Made by a program: the position numbers and the translations under genes. From UBA5796 sp040752455 (GTDB lineage Bacteria; Chloroflexota; Anaerolineae; Anaerolineales; Villigracilaceae): 64,000 nucleotides of DNA. The notes below the pieces were generated by a model that did no database searches, was not told where the DNA came from, and worked only from the letters and a program-made list of their open reading frames with translations. Shown here one piece after another: positions 24,098 to 32,813 of the stretch; position 1 is the stretch's first letter, and each line of letters begins with the position of its first letter. Where the stretch lies: assembly GCA_049324115.1 (NCBI GenBank), contig JBMOMN010000023.1, forward strand, positions 28,136 through 92,135, read 5' to 3'.

Positions 24098-25978
24098 CTA
24101 AACTACCGACGTCACGTCCGGCTGGGGGGCGCTGCGGATGGCCGCGCCGGGGACGGTCTCGTCGAGCAGGGCCACCACGGACCCGGTATCGGCGGCGCGG
24201 GCGAGGGAAACGATCCGGTCGAGGAGCAGGCCCAGGGTCTCGCCGCGCAGGTCTTCGTCCCGGTCGAGGCGGAATATCTCCGGGTGAGAGGTCGGCTCCA
24301 GCGGAGTCCCGGCATCCCAGAGTTCTTCGGTCAGCTTTTCGCCCGGCCTGATCCCGGTGAAGACGATCTCGACGTCGCGGCCGGGTTCGAGGCCCGAAAG
24401 GCGGACCAGGTCCTCGGCCAGGTCCAAAATCCGCACCGGCTCGCCCATGTTGAGCACGAAGACCTCGCCGCCCGCGCCCATCGAAGACGCCTGCAAGACG
24501 AGGTGGACGGCTTCGGGGATGGTCATAAAGAAACGGCGCATTCCGGGATGGGTGATGGTGACCGGGCCGCCGCTGGCGATCTGGCGTTTGAATTTCGGGA
24601 TGATGCTGCCCCGGCTGCCGAGCACGTTGCCGAAGCGGACGACGGTGAAGACGCGGCCGGATTTGCGGGCGGCGTCCAGCACGATCATTTCGGCCAGGCG
24701 TTTGGTCGCCCCATAGACCGACGAGGGCCGGACGGCTTTGTCGGTGGAGATCAGCACGAAGCGCTCGACCTCGCCGGATATGGCGGCCTCGACCACCCGC
24801 CGGGTACCCTCGACGTTGTTGGTGACGGCCTCAGTGACGTTGGCCTCCATCAGCGGGACGTGCTTGTGGGCCGCGGCGTGGAAGATGACCTGCGGCCGGT
24901 GTTCGGCAAAGACAGCCTGCAAGCGCCCGGCGTCACGGATGTCGGCGATGACCGGGTGGACCGGCAGGCCGGGGTAATCGTCTTTGAGTTCGAGCAGGAT
25001 CTCGAAGATGCTGTTCTCGCCGTGGCCCAGCAGCACCAGCGAGGCCGGGTCCCAGCGGGCGATCTGGCGGCAGAGTTCGCTGCCGATCGAGCCGCCCGCC
25101 CCCGTGACCAGGACGCGCTTGCCCGCCAGGGCCGCGCCGACCAGTTCGTTGTTGATCCGCACCTGTTTGCGGCGCAGCAGGTCGGTGATGTCCACTTCGC
25201 GCAGGCGCGAGACGCTGACCCGCCCGCCGATCAACTCGTACAGCCCCGGCATGGTGCGGAACGGGACGCCCTTCAGGCGGCAAACGTCCGCCACCAGGCG
25301 CACCAGGCTGCCGGGCGCGGTCGGGATGGCGATGATGACCTCGTCCACCTGGTAATCGTCGAGGGCGGCGCCCAGGTCGGCGATCCTGCCGATGACCGGC
25401 ACGTCGTACAGGCGGTTGCGCTGTTTGACCGGGTCGTCGTCCAGCAGGCCGACCGGGCGCAGGTTCAGGTGGCGGCTCTTCTGCATCTCGCGCACCACCA
25501 GCGCCCCCGCATCCCCCGCGCCGATGACCAGCACCCGGCGGGTCTTGCCTTTGGCCGCCGCAGCCGGGTTGCGCGTCTCGGCCTGGATGCGCAGCGCAAA
25601 ACGAAAGCCGCCGACCAGCACCAGCGAGAGCAGCCAGTCTATCCCGACCGCCGAGCGCGGCATCCCGGGGTAGATCAAATTGAACGAAGCCAGGGTCAGC
25701 ATGATGGCCGAGAGGATGACCGAGCCGGTCGTCACGGCCGCGGCGATCAGTTTGAGTTCGTTGGTGCTGGCGTAGACCCACAGGCGGCGGTACAGCCCGA
25801 AAGCGAAATAGACCGGGATCTTGACCGCCAGCGCGACCGCCGCCATGGCCCAGATGGCCGGGGCGTAGAACGGCAGGGCGGTCAACTCCAGGCGCAGGGC
25901 AAAACTGCCCAGCACAGCGGTAACGACCAGCAGCACGTCCACCAGCAGGACGTAGCGGTTGCGGAAGCCTTTTTTCAT
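24098..25978 (-). CDS. Membrane nucleotide-sugar dehydratase/epimerase (CapD/FlaA1-like)
   Basis: This 626-residue enzyme acts on UDP-sugars in surface polysaccharide synthesis. It has four N-terminal membrane spans (residues 10-125), a Rossmann-like middle domain (RRVLVIGAGDAGALVVREMQ) and a C-terminal short-chain dehydrogenase domain with VLVTGAGGSIGSELCRQIA and the active-site region STDKAVRPSSVYGATKRLAE. It probably acts as a UDP-GlcNAc 4,6-dehydratase of the PglF/CapD type. The start overlaps the end of the upstream epimerase gene by four bases, within an operon. Confidence 0.92.
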   Translation of the reverse strand: MKKGFRNRYVLLVDVLLVVTAVLGSFALRLELTALPFYAPAIWAMAAVALAVKIPVYFAFGLYRRLWVYASTNELKLIAAAVTTGSVILSAIMLTLASFNLIYPGMPRSAVGIDWLLSLVLVGGFRFALRIQAETRNPAAAAKGKTRRVLVIGAGDAGALVVREMQKSRHLNLRPVGLLDDDPVKQRNRLYDVPVIGRIADLGAALDDYQVDEVIIAIPTAPGSLVRLVADVCRLKGVPFRTMPGLYELIGGRVSVSRLREVDITDLLRRKQVRINNELVGAALAGKRVLVTGAGGSIGSELCRQIARWDPASLVLLGHGENSIFEILLELKDDYPGLPVHPVIADIRDAGRLQAVFAEHRPQVIFHAAAHKHVPLMEANVTEAVTNNVEGTRRVVEAAISGEVERFVLISTDKAVRPSSVYGATKRLAEMIVLDAARKSGRVFTVVRFGNVLGSRGSIIPKFKRQIASGGPVTITHPGMRRFFMTIPEAVHLVLQASSMGAGGEVFVLNMGEPVRILDLAEDLVRLSGLEPGRDVEIVFTGIRPGEKLTEELWDAGTPLEPTSHPEIFRLDRDEDLRGETLGLLLDRIVSLARAADTGSVVALLDETVPGAAIRSAPQPDVTSVV

Positions 25979-26901
25979 CCGCGCATCCAGTCAACCGTAT
26001 CCGCCAGCCCCTCAGCCAGCGAGGTCTGGGCCTCGAAGCCGAGCAGGCGGGCCGCCTTGGCAGGATCGCCCACCGAGCGGTAGATGTCGCCGGGGCGCGG
26101 CGGGGCGAACTCGGCCGGGGGGATGCCGGGGAAGAGTTCGCTCAGGGTTTCGAGCAGGTCCAGGATGCGGGTCTCGCGCCCGGTGCAGACGTTGAAGACC
26201 CGTCCGGGGGCATTCTCATGTTCAGAGGCGACCAGATTGGCGCGCACCACGTCGCCAACGTAGATCAGGTCACGCGACTGGCCGCCGTCGCCGAAGATGG
26301 TCACGGGGCGGTTATCCAGCATCCGGCGGACGAAGATCGGCACGGCCGCGGCGTACATCGAATCCGGGCGCTGGCGCGGGCCGAAGACGTTGAAATAACG
26401 CAGCGCCACCGTCGGCAGTCCCAGGTTGGTGTACAACCCGGCCATCACCTCGTTGATCTGTTTGGAGGCGGCGTAGGGAGAGAGGGATTGGAGCGGCTCA
26501 GTCTCTGGAACCGGATTCGTTTCCGAATCTCCGTACACGGCTGCGGAGGACGCCAAAACCACGCGCCGGACCTTGGCCTGGCGCGCGGCCTCGAGCAGGG
26601 ACGCGGTCCCCGTCACGTTTACCGCGAAACAGCCCACCGGGTCCGACATGGATTCGGGGACGGAGACGAAGGCGGCTTCGTGGAAGATCACCTCCACGCC
26701 CGCGACCGCTTTTTCGACGGCTGCCGCGTCCCGCAAATCCCCCTCCAGGATTTCGAGCGCGCCGTCCATCCCGGCCAGGTTCTCGCGTTTGCCGCTGGAA
26801 AAATTGTCGAGCACGCGGACGCGTTCGCCGCGCTTTAGCAAGGTTTCGACGAGGTGCGAGCCGATGAACCCGGCCCCGCCCGTCACCAAATAGAAAGACA
26901 T
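25975..26901 (-). CDS. NAD-dependent sugar epimerase/dehydratase (GalE-like)
   Basis: A 308-residue extended short-chain dehydrogenase. The NAD-binding motif VTGGAGFIGSHLVE lies at the N-terminus and the catalytic Tyr-Lys pair is in SPYAASKQINE; ALRYFNVFGPRQRPDS follows, as in UDP-glucose 4-epimerases. It should interconvert an NDP-hexose for the glycosyltransferases encoded next to it. It lies between the sugar-phosphate transferase and the CapD-like gene, with a four-base overlap with the latter. Confidence 0.92.
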   Translation of the reverse strand: MSFYLVTGGAGFIGSHLVETLLKRGERVRVLDNFSSGKRENLAGMDGALEILEGDLRDAAAVEKAVAGVEVIFHEAAFVSVPESMSDPVGCFAVNVTGTASLLEAARQAKVRRVVLASSAAVYGDSETNPVPETEPLQSLSPYAASKQINEVMAGLYTNLGLPTVALRYFNVFGPRQRPDSMYAAAVPIFVRRMLDNRPVTIFGDGGQSRDLIYVGDVVRANLVASEHENAPGRVFNVCTGRETRILDLLETLSELFPGIPPAEFAPPRPGDIYRSVGDPAKAARLLGFEAQTSLAEGLADTVDWMRG

Positions 26902-26902
26902 G

Positions 26903-28351
26903 CTACCTCCCGCGCAGTTTGAGCACCGTCCCCACCGTGCGGAACAGGATGCGGATGTCCGTGACGAGGCTGCGATGCTTGATGTAGTAAAGGTCGTATT
27001 CGAGCTTGACGGCGGTATCTTCGACCGTGGAAACGTAATCGTAATTGACCTGCGCCCAGCCGGTCAGCCCCGGCTTGACCAGCAGGCGGGCGCGGTAGAA
27101 GGGGATCTCGTTCTGGAAGTGCTGCACCCAACTGTCGCGTTCGGCGCGGGGGCCGACCAGGCTCATCTCGCCGCGCAGCACGTTGTAGAACTGCGGGAAC
27201 TCGTCCAGGCGGGCTTTGCGCAGGAAATTGCCGACCCGGGTGATGCGCGGGTCGTTCTCGGAGGCCAGCCGGGCCTGCCCGTCGGCTTCGGCGTTCTGGA
27301 TCATGGTGCGGAATTTCAAGATCGAGAATTCCTTGCCGCCCTTGCCGAGCCGGTCCTGGGTGTAAAAGACCGGCCGTCCCGTGTCGAGGATGATGGCCAG
27401 CCCGATGAACGGCAGCAGCAGGAGCAGGAGGATCATGCCGACCAGCCCGCCGAGGATGTCCAGCAGCCGTTTGGCAATTTCGTAGAAATTGCTGGTGATC
27501 AGGTCATCCACGAAAGAGCGGATCAACCAGTCGGATTCGAGGTGGTGGATGGGGACGCGCCCGGTGATCTCCTCGTAGACGCGCGGCATACGGGTCACTT
27601 CGAGGCCCCGCTCCTGGGCGTCGAGGATCTTCTGGAAGGTCGCGCCCTGGATCTCGCCCGTGACGGCGACGATCAGGTTCGAGACGCGTTTCTCTTCGAT
27701 GACATCCAGCAGGCACTCGCTGCTCCCCAGCACGGGATACCCCAGCACGTCCTTCTCCTGTTTGGCGGGGTCATCGTCAATGAACCCGACGACATTGAAC
27801 GGCGGAGGGTCCAGTCCCTTGTAGACCTGCATCAGCGTCTTGCCGGCTTTGCCCGCGCCGACCACCAGCACGCGCCGGAGCATCCCGGAGGCGATGAAAA
27901 TGCGGATGTACATCCCCCGCCACAGGAGCGTCAACGCCGAAGTAAAGACCAGGAACGCGCCGACACCAATACGCGGCAGGGAATTGGTGGGGTCTTTCAA
28001 GGTGATGAAAATGAGCGAATAAACGATCAGGCCGATGACCGCGGCGCGGGCGATCCCGCCCAGGGTTTTGCGCCAGTTGGAGGCCACCTGGTAATTGGAC
28101 GTATCCACCATCAACAAGACCCAGGCAAGGGGCAGCAGGTAGAACCAGAACGGGACCTGCACGTCGAGCACACGTTCGGCGCGGGATTCGGTCATGCCCT
28201 GGGCGATCAACCCCAGGAACGAGTAGCGCCGCCAGGTGTAGAGCGCGGCGATGACCGCCAGGGTCGAAGCGATCAAATCCCCAAAAATGATGAGCGCGCG
28301 CTGGTCGCCGGGTCTCAGCCGCCAGGCGCTCGGACGGGTAGCATCAGCCAT
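26903..28351 (-). CDS. Undecaprenyl-phosphate sugar phosphotransferase (WbaP/WcaJ type)
   Basis: The enzyme starts a polysaccharide repeat by moving sugar-1-phosphate onto undecaprenyl phosphate at the membrane. The 482-residue protein from ATG 28351 has four to five N-terminal spans, a Rossmann-like CoA-binding domain (RVLVVGAGKAGKTLMQVY), another span, and the C-terminal transferase with KRLLDILGGLVGMILL, TQDRLGKGGKEFSILKFRTM, RRFRLDEFPQFYN-like ARLDEFPQFYNVLRGEMSLV and VKPGLTGWAQVNYDY. It overlaps the end of the upstream glycosyltransferase by eight bases. Confidence 0.93.
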   Translation of the reverse strand: MADATRPSAWRLRPGDQRALIIFGDLIASTLAVIAALYTWRRYSFLGLIAQGMTESRAERVLDVQVPFWFYLLPLAWVLLMVDTSNYQVASNWRKTLGGIARAAVIGLIVYSLIFITLKDPTNSLPRIGVGAFLVFTSALTLLWRGMYIRIFIASGMLRRVLVVGAGKAGKTLMQVYKGLDPPPFNVVGFIDDDPAKQEKDVLGYPVLGSSECLLDVIEEKRVSNLIVAVTGEIQGATFQKILDAQERGLEVTRMPRVYEEITGRVPIHHLESDWLIRSFVDDLITSNFYEIAKRLLDILGGLVGMILLLLLLPFIGLAIILDTGRPVFYTQDRLGKGGKEFSILKFRTMIQNAEADGQARLASENDPRITRVGNFLRKARLDEFPQFYNVLRGEMSLVGPRAERDSWVQHFQNEIPFYRARLLVKPGLTGWAQVNYDYVSTVEDTAVKLEYDLYYIKHRSLVTDIRILFRTVGTVLKLRGR

Positions 28352-29348
28352 TCCTGCCAACTCCCAAAGTCGAAAAAATGCTCCCCAAAAAACCGCTGCC
28401 CCAGGCGACGTGCATGGTGAGGATCGCCAGCGGCAGCCCAAAGCTCAGGAAAAGTTTTTTCTTTTGCGCGGCGGCCCGCAGTCCTGCCAGGAAAAGGATG
28501 ACAAGATAGCTCCCCACCGCCGCCGCGTAAGGCAGCCACAGGACGGGTAGCCAGAGCGCGGCCAGGAATCCGCCCACCAGGCCGAACACGAACAGCGGGG
28601 GCAGCGCCTGCCGCCAGCGCAGGGTCTTCGGGTATCGCTTCAACATGCGGAATTTCCAAAATCCATAACGCCAGTATTGCTTCCAGAGCGCCGCCAGCGT
28701 CGGGCGGGCGAAATAGACCGAGCGGATGGCCGGGTCGAGCCAGATTCTCCCCCCCGTTTGCAGGATGCGGGCGTTGAATTCGTAATCTTCGTTGGTCAAC
28801 AAGGTTTCATCGAAAAAGCCGACCTGCTCGATCAGGCGGCGGCGGAAGGCCCCGAACGGGACCGTATCCACGTAGGCGGCGGAGGTCGCGTGACGGTAGA
28901 GGGCGTCGCCCACGCCGAGCGGATGCCCGGCAGCGACGGCGATGGACTGCGCCTGCCAGCCCTCGTCCTGCGGGCGGATCTCCCACACCCCGCCCACGTT
29001 TTCGCCTTTGCCGGCCTCCAACGCCTCAACGCTGCGGGCCACGTAATCGGGATAGGGGCTGGAATGGGCGTCGAGGCGGATGACGATCTCACCCGTCGAG
29101 GCCCGGATGGCTTCGTTCAACCCGGAGGGGATGGTGCGGGCAGCGTTGTCCGCCACGCGGACGGGCAGGCCGGGGTGAGTCTCCGCGAAACGGGAGATCG
29201 CCTCCCGCGTGCCGTCCGACGACAGGCCGTCGGCGATCACGACTTCCATTTCAGAACGGGGATAGGTTTGGGCATAAATAGCCGAAAGCAGCAGACCGAT
29301 CGTCTGCCGTTCATTGTAACATGGCACAATTATCGAGACAGAAGGCAT
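28344..29348 (-). CDS. Family 2 glycosyltransferase with C-terminal membrane segments
   Basis: This 334-residue enzyme has the GT-A motifs SVSIIVPCYNERQTIGLLL, VVIADGLSSDGT, VIRLDAHSSPYPDY (DxH in place of DxD) and LLTNEDYEFNARIL. Two or three hydrophobic helices follow at the C-terminus (LFVFGLVGGFLAALWLPVLW onward). The layout resembles succinoglycan glycosyltransferase ExoA. ATG 29348 is chosen because it starts directly at the family N-terminus. It is first in a four-gene polysaccharide operon. Confidence 0.9.
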   Translation of the reverse strand: MPSVSIIVPCYNERQTIGLLLSAIYAQTYPRSEMEVVIADGLSSDGTREAISRFAETHPGLPVRVADNAARTIPSGLNEAIRASTGEIVIRLDAHSSPYPDYVARSVEALEAGKGENVGGVWEIRPQDEGWQAQSIAVAAGHPLGVGDALYRHATSAAYVDTVPFGAFRRRLIEQVGFFDETLLTNEDYEFNARILQTGGRIWLDPAIRSVYFARPTLAALWKQYWRYGFWKFRMLKRYPKTLRWRQALPPLFVFGLVGGFLAALWLPVLWLPYAAAVGSYLVILFLAGLRAAAQKKKLFLSFGLPLAILTMHVAWGSGFLGSIFSTLGVGRNG

Positions 29349-29431
29349 AAGCAACAGGCACGCGCAAACGCGGATAGGCAATTTTATCCGCGTTTTGGGA
29401 AGAAGGTATCAGTTTTGTGTGGGGCAAATTG

Positions 29432-30814
29432 TCAATTTGCCCTGCCGTCCAGCGGCAACTCAACGATAAAAGTGCTGCCCTGTCCCGGCTGGCTGCGGAC
29501 GCTAATTTTACCACCGTGCGCCCCCACGATCTCGTGGCAGATCGCCAGTCCCAGCCCCGCGCCGTGCCGGTCCCCGCCCTTGCGGGATTCGTCCGCCTGG
29601 TAGAAGCGGTCGAAGATGTGGGCCTGGGCCTCGGGCGGGATGCCCTGCCCCGTGTCCGCCACCGAAACCGTCATCCGCCCGTCCGCAGCCCGGGCCTCCA
29701 TGCGGATTTGGCCGCCGCGTGGCGTGAACTTGAGGGCGTTATCCACGAGATTAGTGAACACCTGCGAGAGCCGGTCCCCGTCCCCCACCAGGACCGGGAG
29801 TCCGGCCGCGCCGACCTCGAACCGGACACCCATCCGACGCGCCTGCGGCTCGAACTTCTCGGCCACATTTTTCAACAACGCCGCCAGGTCGAGCGGGAGC
29901 ATTTCGAGGCTGGTGATGCCCGAATCCATGCGGGCCAGGTCGAGCAGGTCGAGCACCATGCGGTGCATCCGCCCGGATTCGTCGTAGATGATCTGGGCCG
30001 ACTGGCGCTGGCGCTCCGGCGAATCCGCCGTGCCGTCGAGGATGGCCTGGGCAAAACCCTGGATCGAGGTCAACGGCGTTTTGAGTTCGTGCGACACGTT
30101 GGCGACGAACTCCTTCTGGGCCTTCTGGTTGGCCTGGACGCGCCCCAGCATGGCGTTGAAAGCCCGCAGCACGTCCTGCACTTCACGCGGACCGCTCACC
30201 TGCACGGGCCGGACCTCCGAATAGGGCATCTGCTGGGAGGCGTTGACCAGCGGCTGGAGCGGGCGGGAGACCGAGTGGGCGATCCAGTAGGCCAGGAGCA
30301 GCGAAAAGATCATCGCCAGCAGGCCGCCGCGCACGAACGGGGAAAACAGGTCATTGCGCAGGAGGGCCAGCAGGGGCAGGCGGTCCCTGGGAGCCAGGGC
30401 CAGCAACCCCGCGCCTTTGGCGTGCTCCGCGTAACTGTACAACCAGGCCTGGCCCGCCGCATCCCGCACCACCGGCAGGCTCTGAACCGGGAGCGGGAAA
30501 CGCCGCAGGTTCAGCTCGGGCTGGTCGGCGCGGGTATCGAAGACCACCTGGTTGTTCCTGATCAACACCAGCCGCACGTCGAGGGCCGCGTCGGTGCTTT
30601 GCAGGATGGCCTGGAACTCCCTCGGGGTGAGGGCGGAGTCTTCCAGCCGGGCCGTCATCACCGTTTGGGCCGCGGCAAGACGTTCGAGGGTGCCGCGGTA
30701 AAGCACGGGGTTTTGCCACAAATAAAACAGGAAGAGCACCGCAGCCATCCCCAGGACGATCACGATCAGGACGGCGTAACTCAACCAAAGGCGGGCGCGC
30801 AGGGACGAAAACAT
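29432..30814 (-). CDS. Membrane sensor histidine kinase
   Basis: The 460-residue kinase has an N-terminal span (SYAVLIVIVLGMAAVLFLFY), an extracytoplasmic sensor of about 130 residues, a second span (GLLAMIFSLLLAYWIAHSVS), a HAMP linker, the H-box FVANVSHELKTPLTSIQGF with the phospho-accepting His, and the ATPase domain (LVDNALKFTPRGGQI, SVADTGQGIPPEAQ, GAGLGLAICHEIVGAHGG). It is ten bases downstream of its response regulator. A 10-bp perfect hairpin (29422-29442) overlaps the stop codon. Confidence 0.95.
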   Translation of the reverse strand: MFSSLRARLWLSYAVLIVIVLGMAAVLFLFYLWQNPVLYRGTLERLAAAQTVMTARLEDSALTPREFQAILQSTDAALDVRLVLIRNNQVVFDTRADQPELNLRRFPLPVQSLPVVRDAAGQAWLYSYAEHAKGAGLLALAPRDRLPLLALLRNDLFSPFVRGGLLAMIFSLLLAYWIAHSVSRPLQPLVNASQQMPYSEVRPVQVSGPREVQDVLRAFNAMLGRVQANQKAQKEFVANVSHELKTPLTSIQGFAQAILDGTADSPERQRQSAQIIYDESGRMHRMVLDLLDLARMDSGITSLEMLPLDLAALLKNVAEKFEPQARRMGVRFEVGAAGLPVLVGDGDRLSQVFTNLVDNALKFTPRGGQIRMEARAADGRMTVSVADTGQGIPPEAQAHIFDRFYQADESRKGGDRHGAGLGLAICHEIVGAHGGKISVRSQPGQGSTFIVELPLDGRAN

Positions 30815-30824
30815 ACTTTTCTTT

Positions 30825-31508
30825 CTAATCGGCGACCAGTTTGTAGCCTACGCCGGTCACGGTTTCGATCCGCACCGAAGCGCCTTCCAGCTTCTTGCGC
30901 AGTTGGGCGATGTGGACGTCCACGGTGCGGGTCTGGCCGTAGAAGTCGAAGCCCCAGGCCTGCTGGAGCAACTGTTCCCGGCTGAGGACGCGGCCGCGGT
31001 TTTCGGCCAGGGTCAGCAGCAGGTCGAATTCCTGGGTGCGTAAATTCAAAATCCCGGAGGCGGAACGGGCCTCGCGGCTGGCGGGATCAATCGTCAGGTT
31101 GCCGAGGCGTATGGGAGCGGAATCAGGCCGCGGCGTCCGCTCGCTGCGGCGCAGGATGGCCTTGACCCGGGCCACCAGTTCCCTCGGGTTGAACGGCTTG
31201 GTCAGGTAATCGTCGGCCCCCAGTTCCAGGCCGATGATCTTGTCTATGTCTTCGTCGCGGGCGGTCAACATCAGGATGGCGACCGGGTCGTTCTGCTTGC
31301 GCAAGCGGCGGCAGACTTCGAACCCGTCGAGGTGGGGCAGCATCACGTCCAGCACGACCAGGGCCGGATGCAGGCGCGCCACCGCCTCGAGGGCCGCCTG
31401 CCCGTCGTCAACGGCTTCTATCCCGAAGCCCTCCCGCTCCAGGTACATGCGCGCCAACTGGATGATGGAGGGTTCGTCATCCACCAGCAGGACGAGTTCG
31501 CCGGACAT
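30825..31508 (-). CDS. OmpR/PhoB-family response regulator
   Basis: The 227-residue regulator has a receiver domain with LVDDEPS, phospho-acceptor Asp in LVVLDVMLPHLDG, and KPFNPREL, followed by an OmpR-type winged helix ending RTVDVHIAQLRKKLE and VTGVGYKLVAD. It is co-transcribed with the histidine kinase that follows. Target genes are not evident. The RidA gene lies three bases upstream on the same strand. Confidence 0.96.
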   Translation of the reverse strand: MSGELVLLVDDEPSIIQLARMYLEREGFGIEAVDDGQAALEAVARLHPALVVLDVMLPHLDGFEVCRRLRKQNDPVAILMLTARDEDIDKIIGLELGADDYLTKPFNPRELVARVKAILRRSERTPRPDSAPIRLGNLTIDPASREARSASGILNLRTQEFDLLLTLAENRGRVLSREQLLQQAWGFDFYGQTRTVDVHIAQLRKKLEGASVRIETVTGVGYKLVAD

Positions 31509-31511
31509 GGA

Positions 31512-31922
31512 CTAATCGCCGTGGGTGGAGGCGAGCAGGGCTATGGCTTCGATCTCGATCGCCACGCCCTTGGGCAGGGCTGCCACGGCCACGGTCGAGC
31601 GCGCCGGGGGGTTTGCGGCGAAGAATTCGGCGTAGATGGCGTTCATTTTGGCGAAATCGCCCATATCGCGCAGGAAAACGGTGGTCTTGACCACGTACCC
31701 CAGCCCCGACCCGGCGGCTTCGAGTACGCGCGTCAGGTTGGTCAGCACCTGGCGGGTCTCGGCCTCGATCCCGCCGGGGACGACCTCGCCGGTGGCGGGG
31801 TCTATCCCGATCTGGCCGGAAGTATAGACCATCTGGTCGGTCTGGATGGCGATAGAGTAGGGGCCGATCGCCTGGGGTGCGTTGGGCGTGCTGATGACTT
31901 TCTTGCCTTCGGAGGTGTACAT
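31512..31922 (-). CDS. ridA: RidA family enamine/imine deaminase
   Basis: The 136-residue protein hydrolyses reactive 2-aminoacrylate-type enamines released by PLP enzymes. It shows the family pattern NAPQAIGPYSIAIQTDQMVY, SGQIGIDPATGEVV, KTTVFLRDMGDFAKMNAIYA and the catalytic arginine in PPARSTVAVAALPKG, with a glutamate in VAIEIEAIALL. It is the first gene before the two-component pair. It could serve the PLP enzymes encoded in this window, but that link is inference. Confidence 0.94.
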   Translation of the reverse strand: MYTSEGKKVISTPNAPQAIGPYSIAIQTDQMVYTSGQIGIDPATGEVVPGGIEAETRQVLTNLTRVLEAAGSGLGYVVKTTVFLRDMGDFAKMNAIYAEFFAANPPARSTVAVAALPKGVAIEIEAIALLASTHGD

Positions 31923-32100
31923 GGGCTGAATCTCCTTTTGTATAAGACTTCGGAAGTCTTTTCAATTATTGTCGTATTCTACGTCATCCCGGCGAGGGCG
32001 TCAAAGCGCGCAGCAGTGGCAGTCACCCTGTCCCGCTCCACGATGTTTCGGGGATGCTTCGCAAAGGTGGCTGCCACCTGTGTCGTCAGCGCGCGCCGGA
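31923..32100. repeat. Non-coding spacer with palindromes
   Basis: AAGACTTCGGAAGTCTT is a short perfect hairpin at about 31947-31963. GTGGCAGTCACC at 32016-32027 and the palindrome GGTGGCTGCCACC at 32066-32078 form a pair with the same layout as the element inside the acyl-CoA synthetase gene. No gene is seen. Confidence 0.55.
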
Positions 32101-32652
32101 TCAGCTTTGCGGGGCGTTCTCCGGCGGGTTGGCCTGGCGGAAATCCCTGAACGCCTGTTGCAAAGCCCGGTTGGCATCGTGGACGGCGTCGCGGGTGTCA
32201 CGGGTGACCAGGCGCAGGGCGTCAATCGTCTCGCGGGCCTGGGCCGGGTCGGTCACTTTGCCGTCGGCGTCGAAGCCGGCGTGGGTGTCAATGATCGCCT
32301 GCCCGCTGTCGTACAGCGTCCGGGCGTCGGCGATGGACTGCTCATAGACCGCCAGGGCTTCTTCCAGGCTGGTCACGTCCAGGCCGTTTTCGCGGGCCTT
32401 TTCGATCAGGACCTGGGACTTTTCGACCACCCTGGCGGTGAAGTTGAACAGTTTCCCGGCCCGCTCGTACAGGCGCTGCTGGCGCGACCAGATCCATTCG
32501 AGACGCCGGGCCTGCCACCGCGCCACCTGCGGATCCTCGTCCTGGGCGTTACCCGCCGCATAGACCGGGGCGAGGGGCAGCGCGGCCAATCCCAGGGCCA
32601 ATACGAGGGCCAGGACGACACTCTTTTTGAACCAAACAGCTACTTTCGACAT
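32101..32652 (-). CDS. Secreted helical protein of unknown function
   Basis: The 183-residue protein has a clear signal peptide (KKSVVLALVLALGLAALPLA, with a cut after VYA). The mature part is charged and predicted helical or coiled-coil (RLEWIWSRQQRLYERAGKLF, SLEEALAVYEQSIADARTLY, TRDTRDAVHDANRALQQAFR). A strong AGGAGGTTGTT ribosome binding site precedes the ATG. I know no named family. It lies between the subtilase and the RidA gene. Confidence 0.8.
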   Translation of the reverse strand: MSKVAVWFKKSVVLALVLALGLAALPLAPVYAAGNAQDEDPQVARWQARRLEWIWSRQQRLYERAGKLFNFTARVVEKSQVLIEKARENGLDVTSLEEALAVYEQSIADARTLYDSGQAIIDTHAGFDADGKVTDPAQARETIDALRLVTRDTRDAVHDANRALQQAFRDFRQANPPENAPQS

Positions 32653-32744
32653 AACAACCTCCTTTAGATAGGGTGAATTGGATTGATAGACACATTGTAG
32701 GGGAGGTTTGTTATCGGCGTATTTTTCGGGTGTAAGCAGGTTGT

Positions 32745-32777
32745 AAAAAGTAGGGCGAGATAAACCTCGCCCTACTT
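32745..32777 (-). terminator. Intrinsic terminator of the subtilase gene
   Basis: AAGTAGGGCGAG and CTCGCCCTACTT form a 12-bp perfect stem around a 6-base loop. On the minus strand five T follow. It lies 37 bases after the subtilase stop. Confidence 0.85.
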
Positions 32778-32813
32778 AATATCGGTTTTTTGCCCCCGCG
32801 TAATGAAGCCGGA

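Noticed and set aside
24017..26083. 688-codon plus-strand open frame
   Set aside because: It is an antisense shadow of the CapD-like and epimerase genes with Asp/His/Gln-rich nonsense composition.
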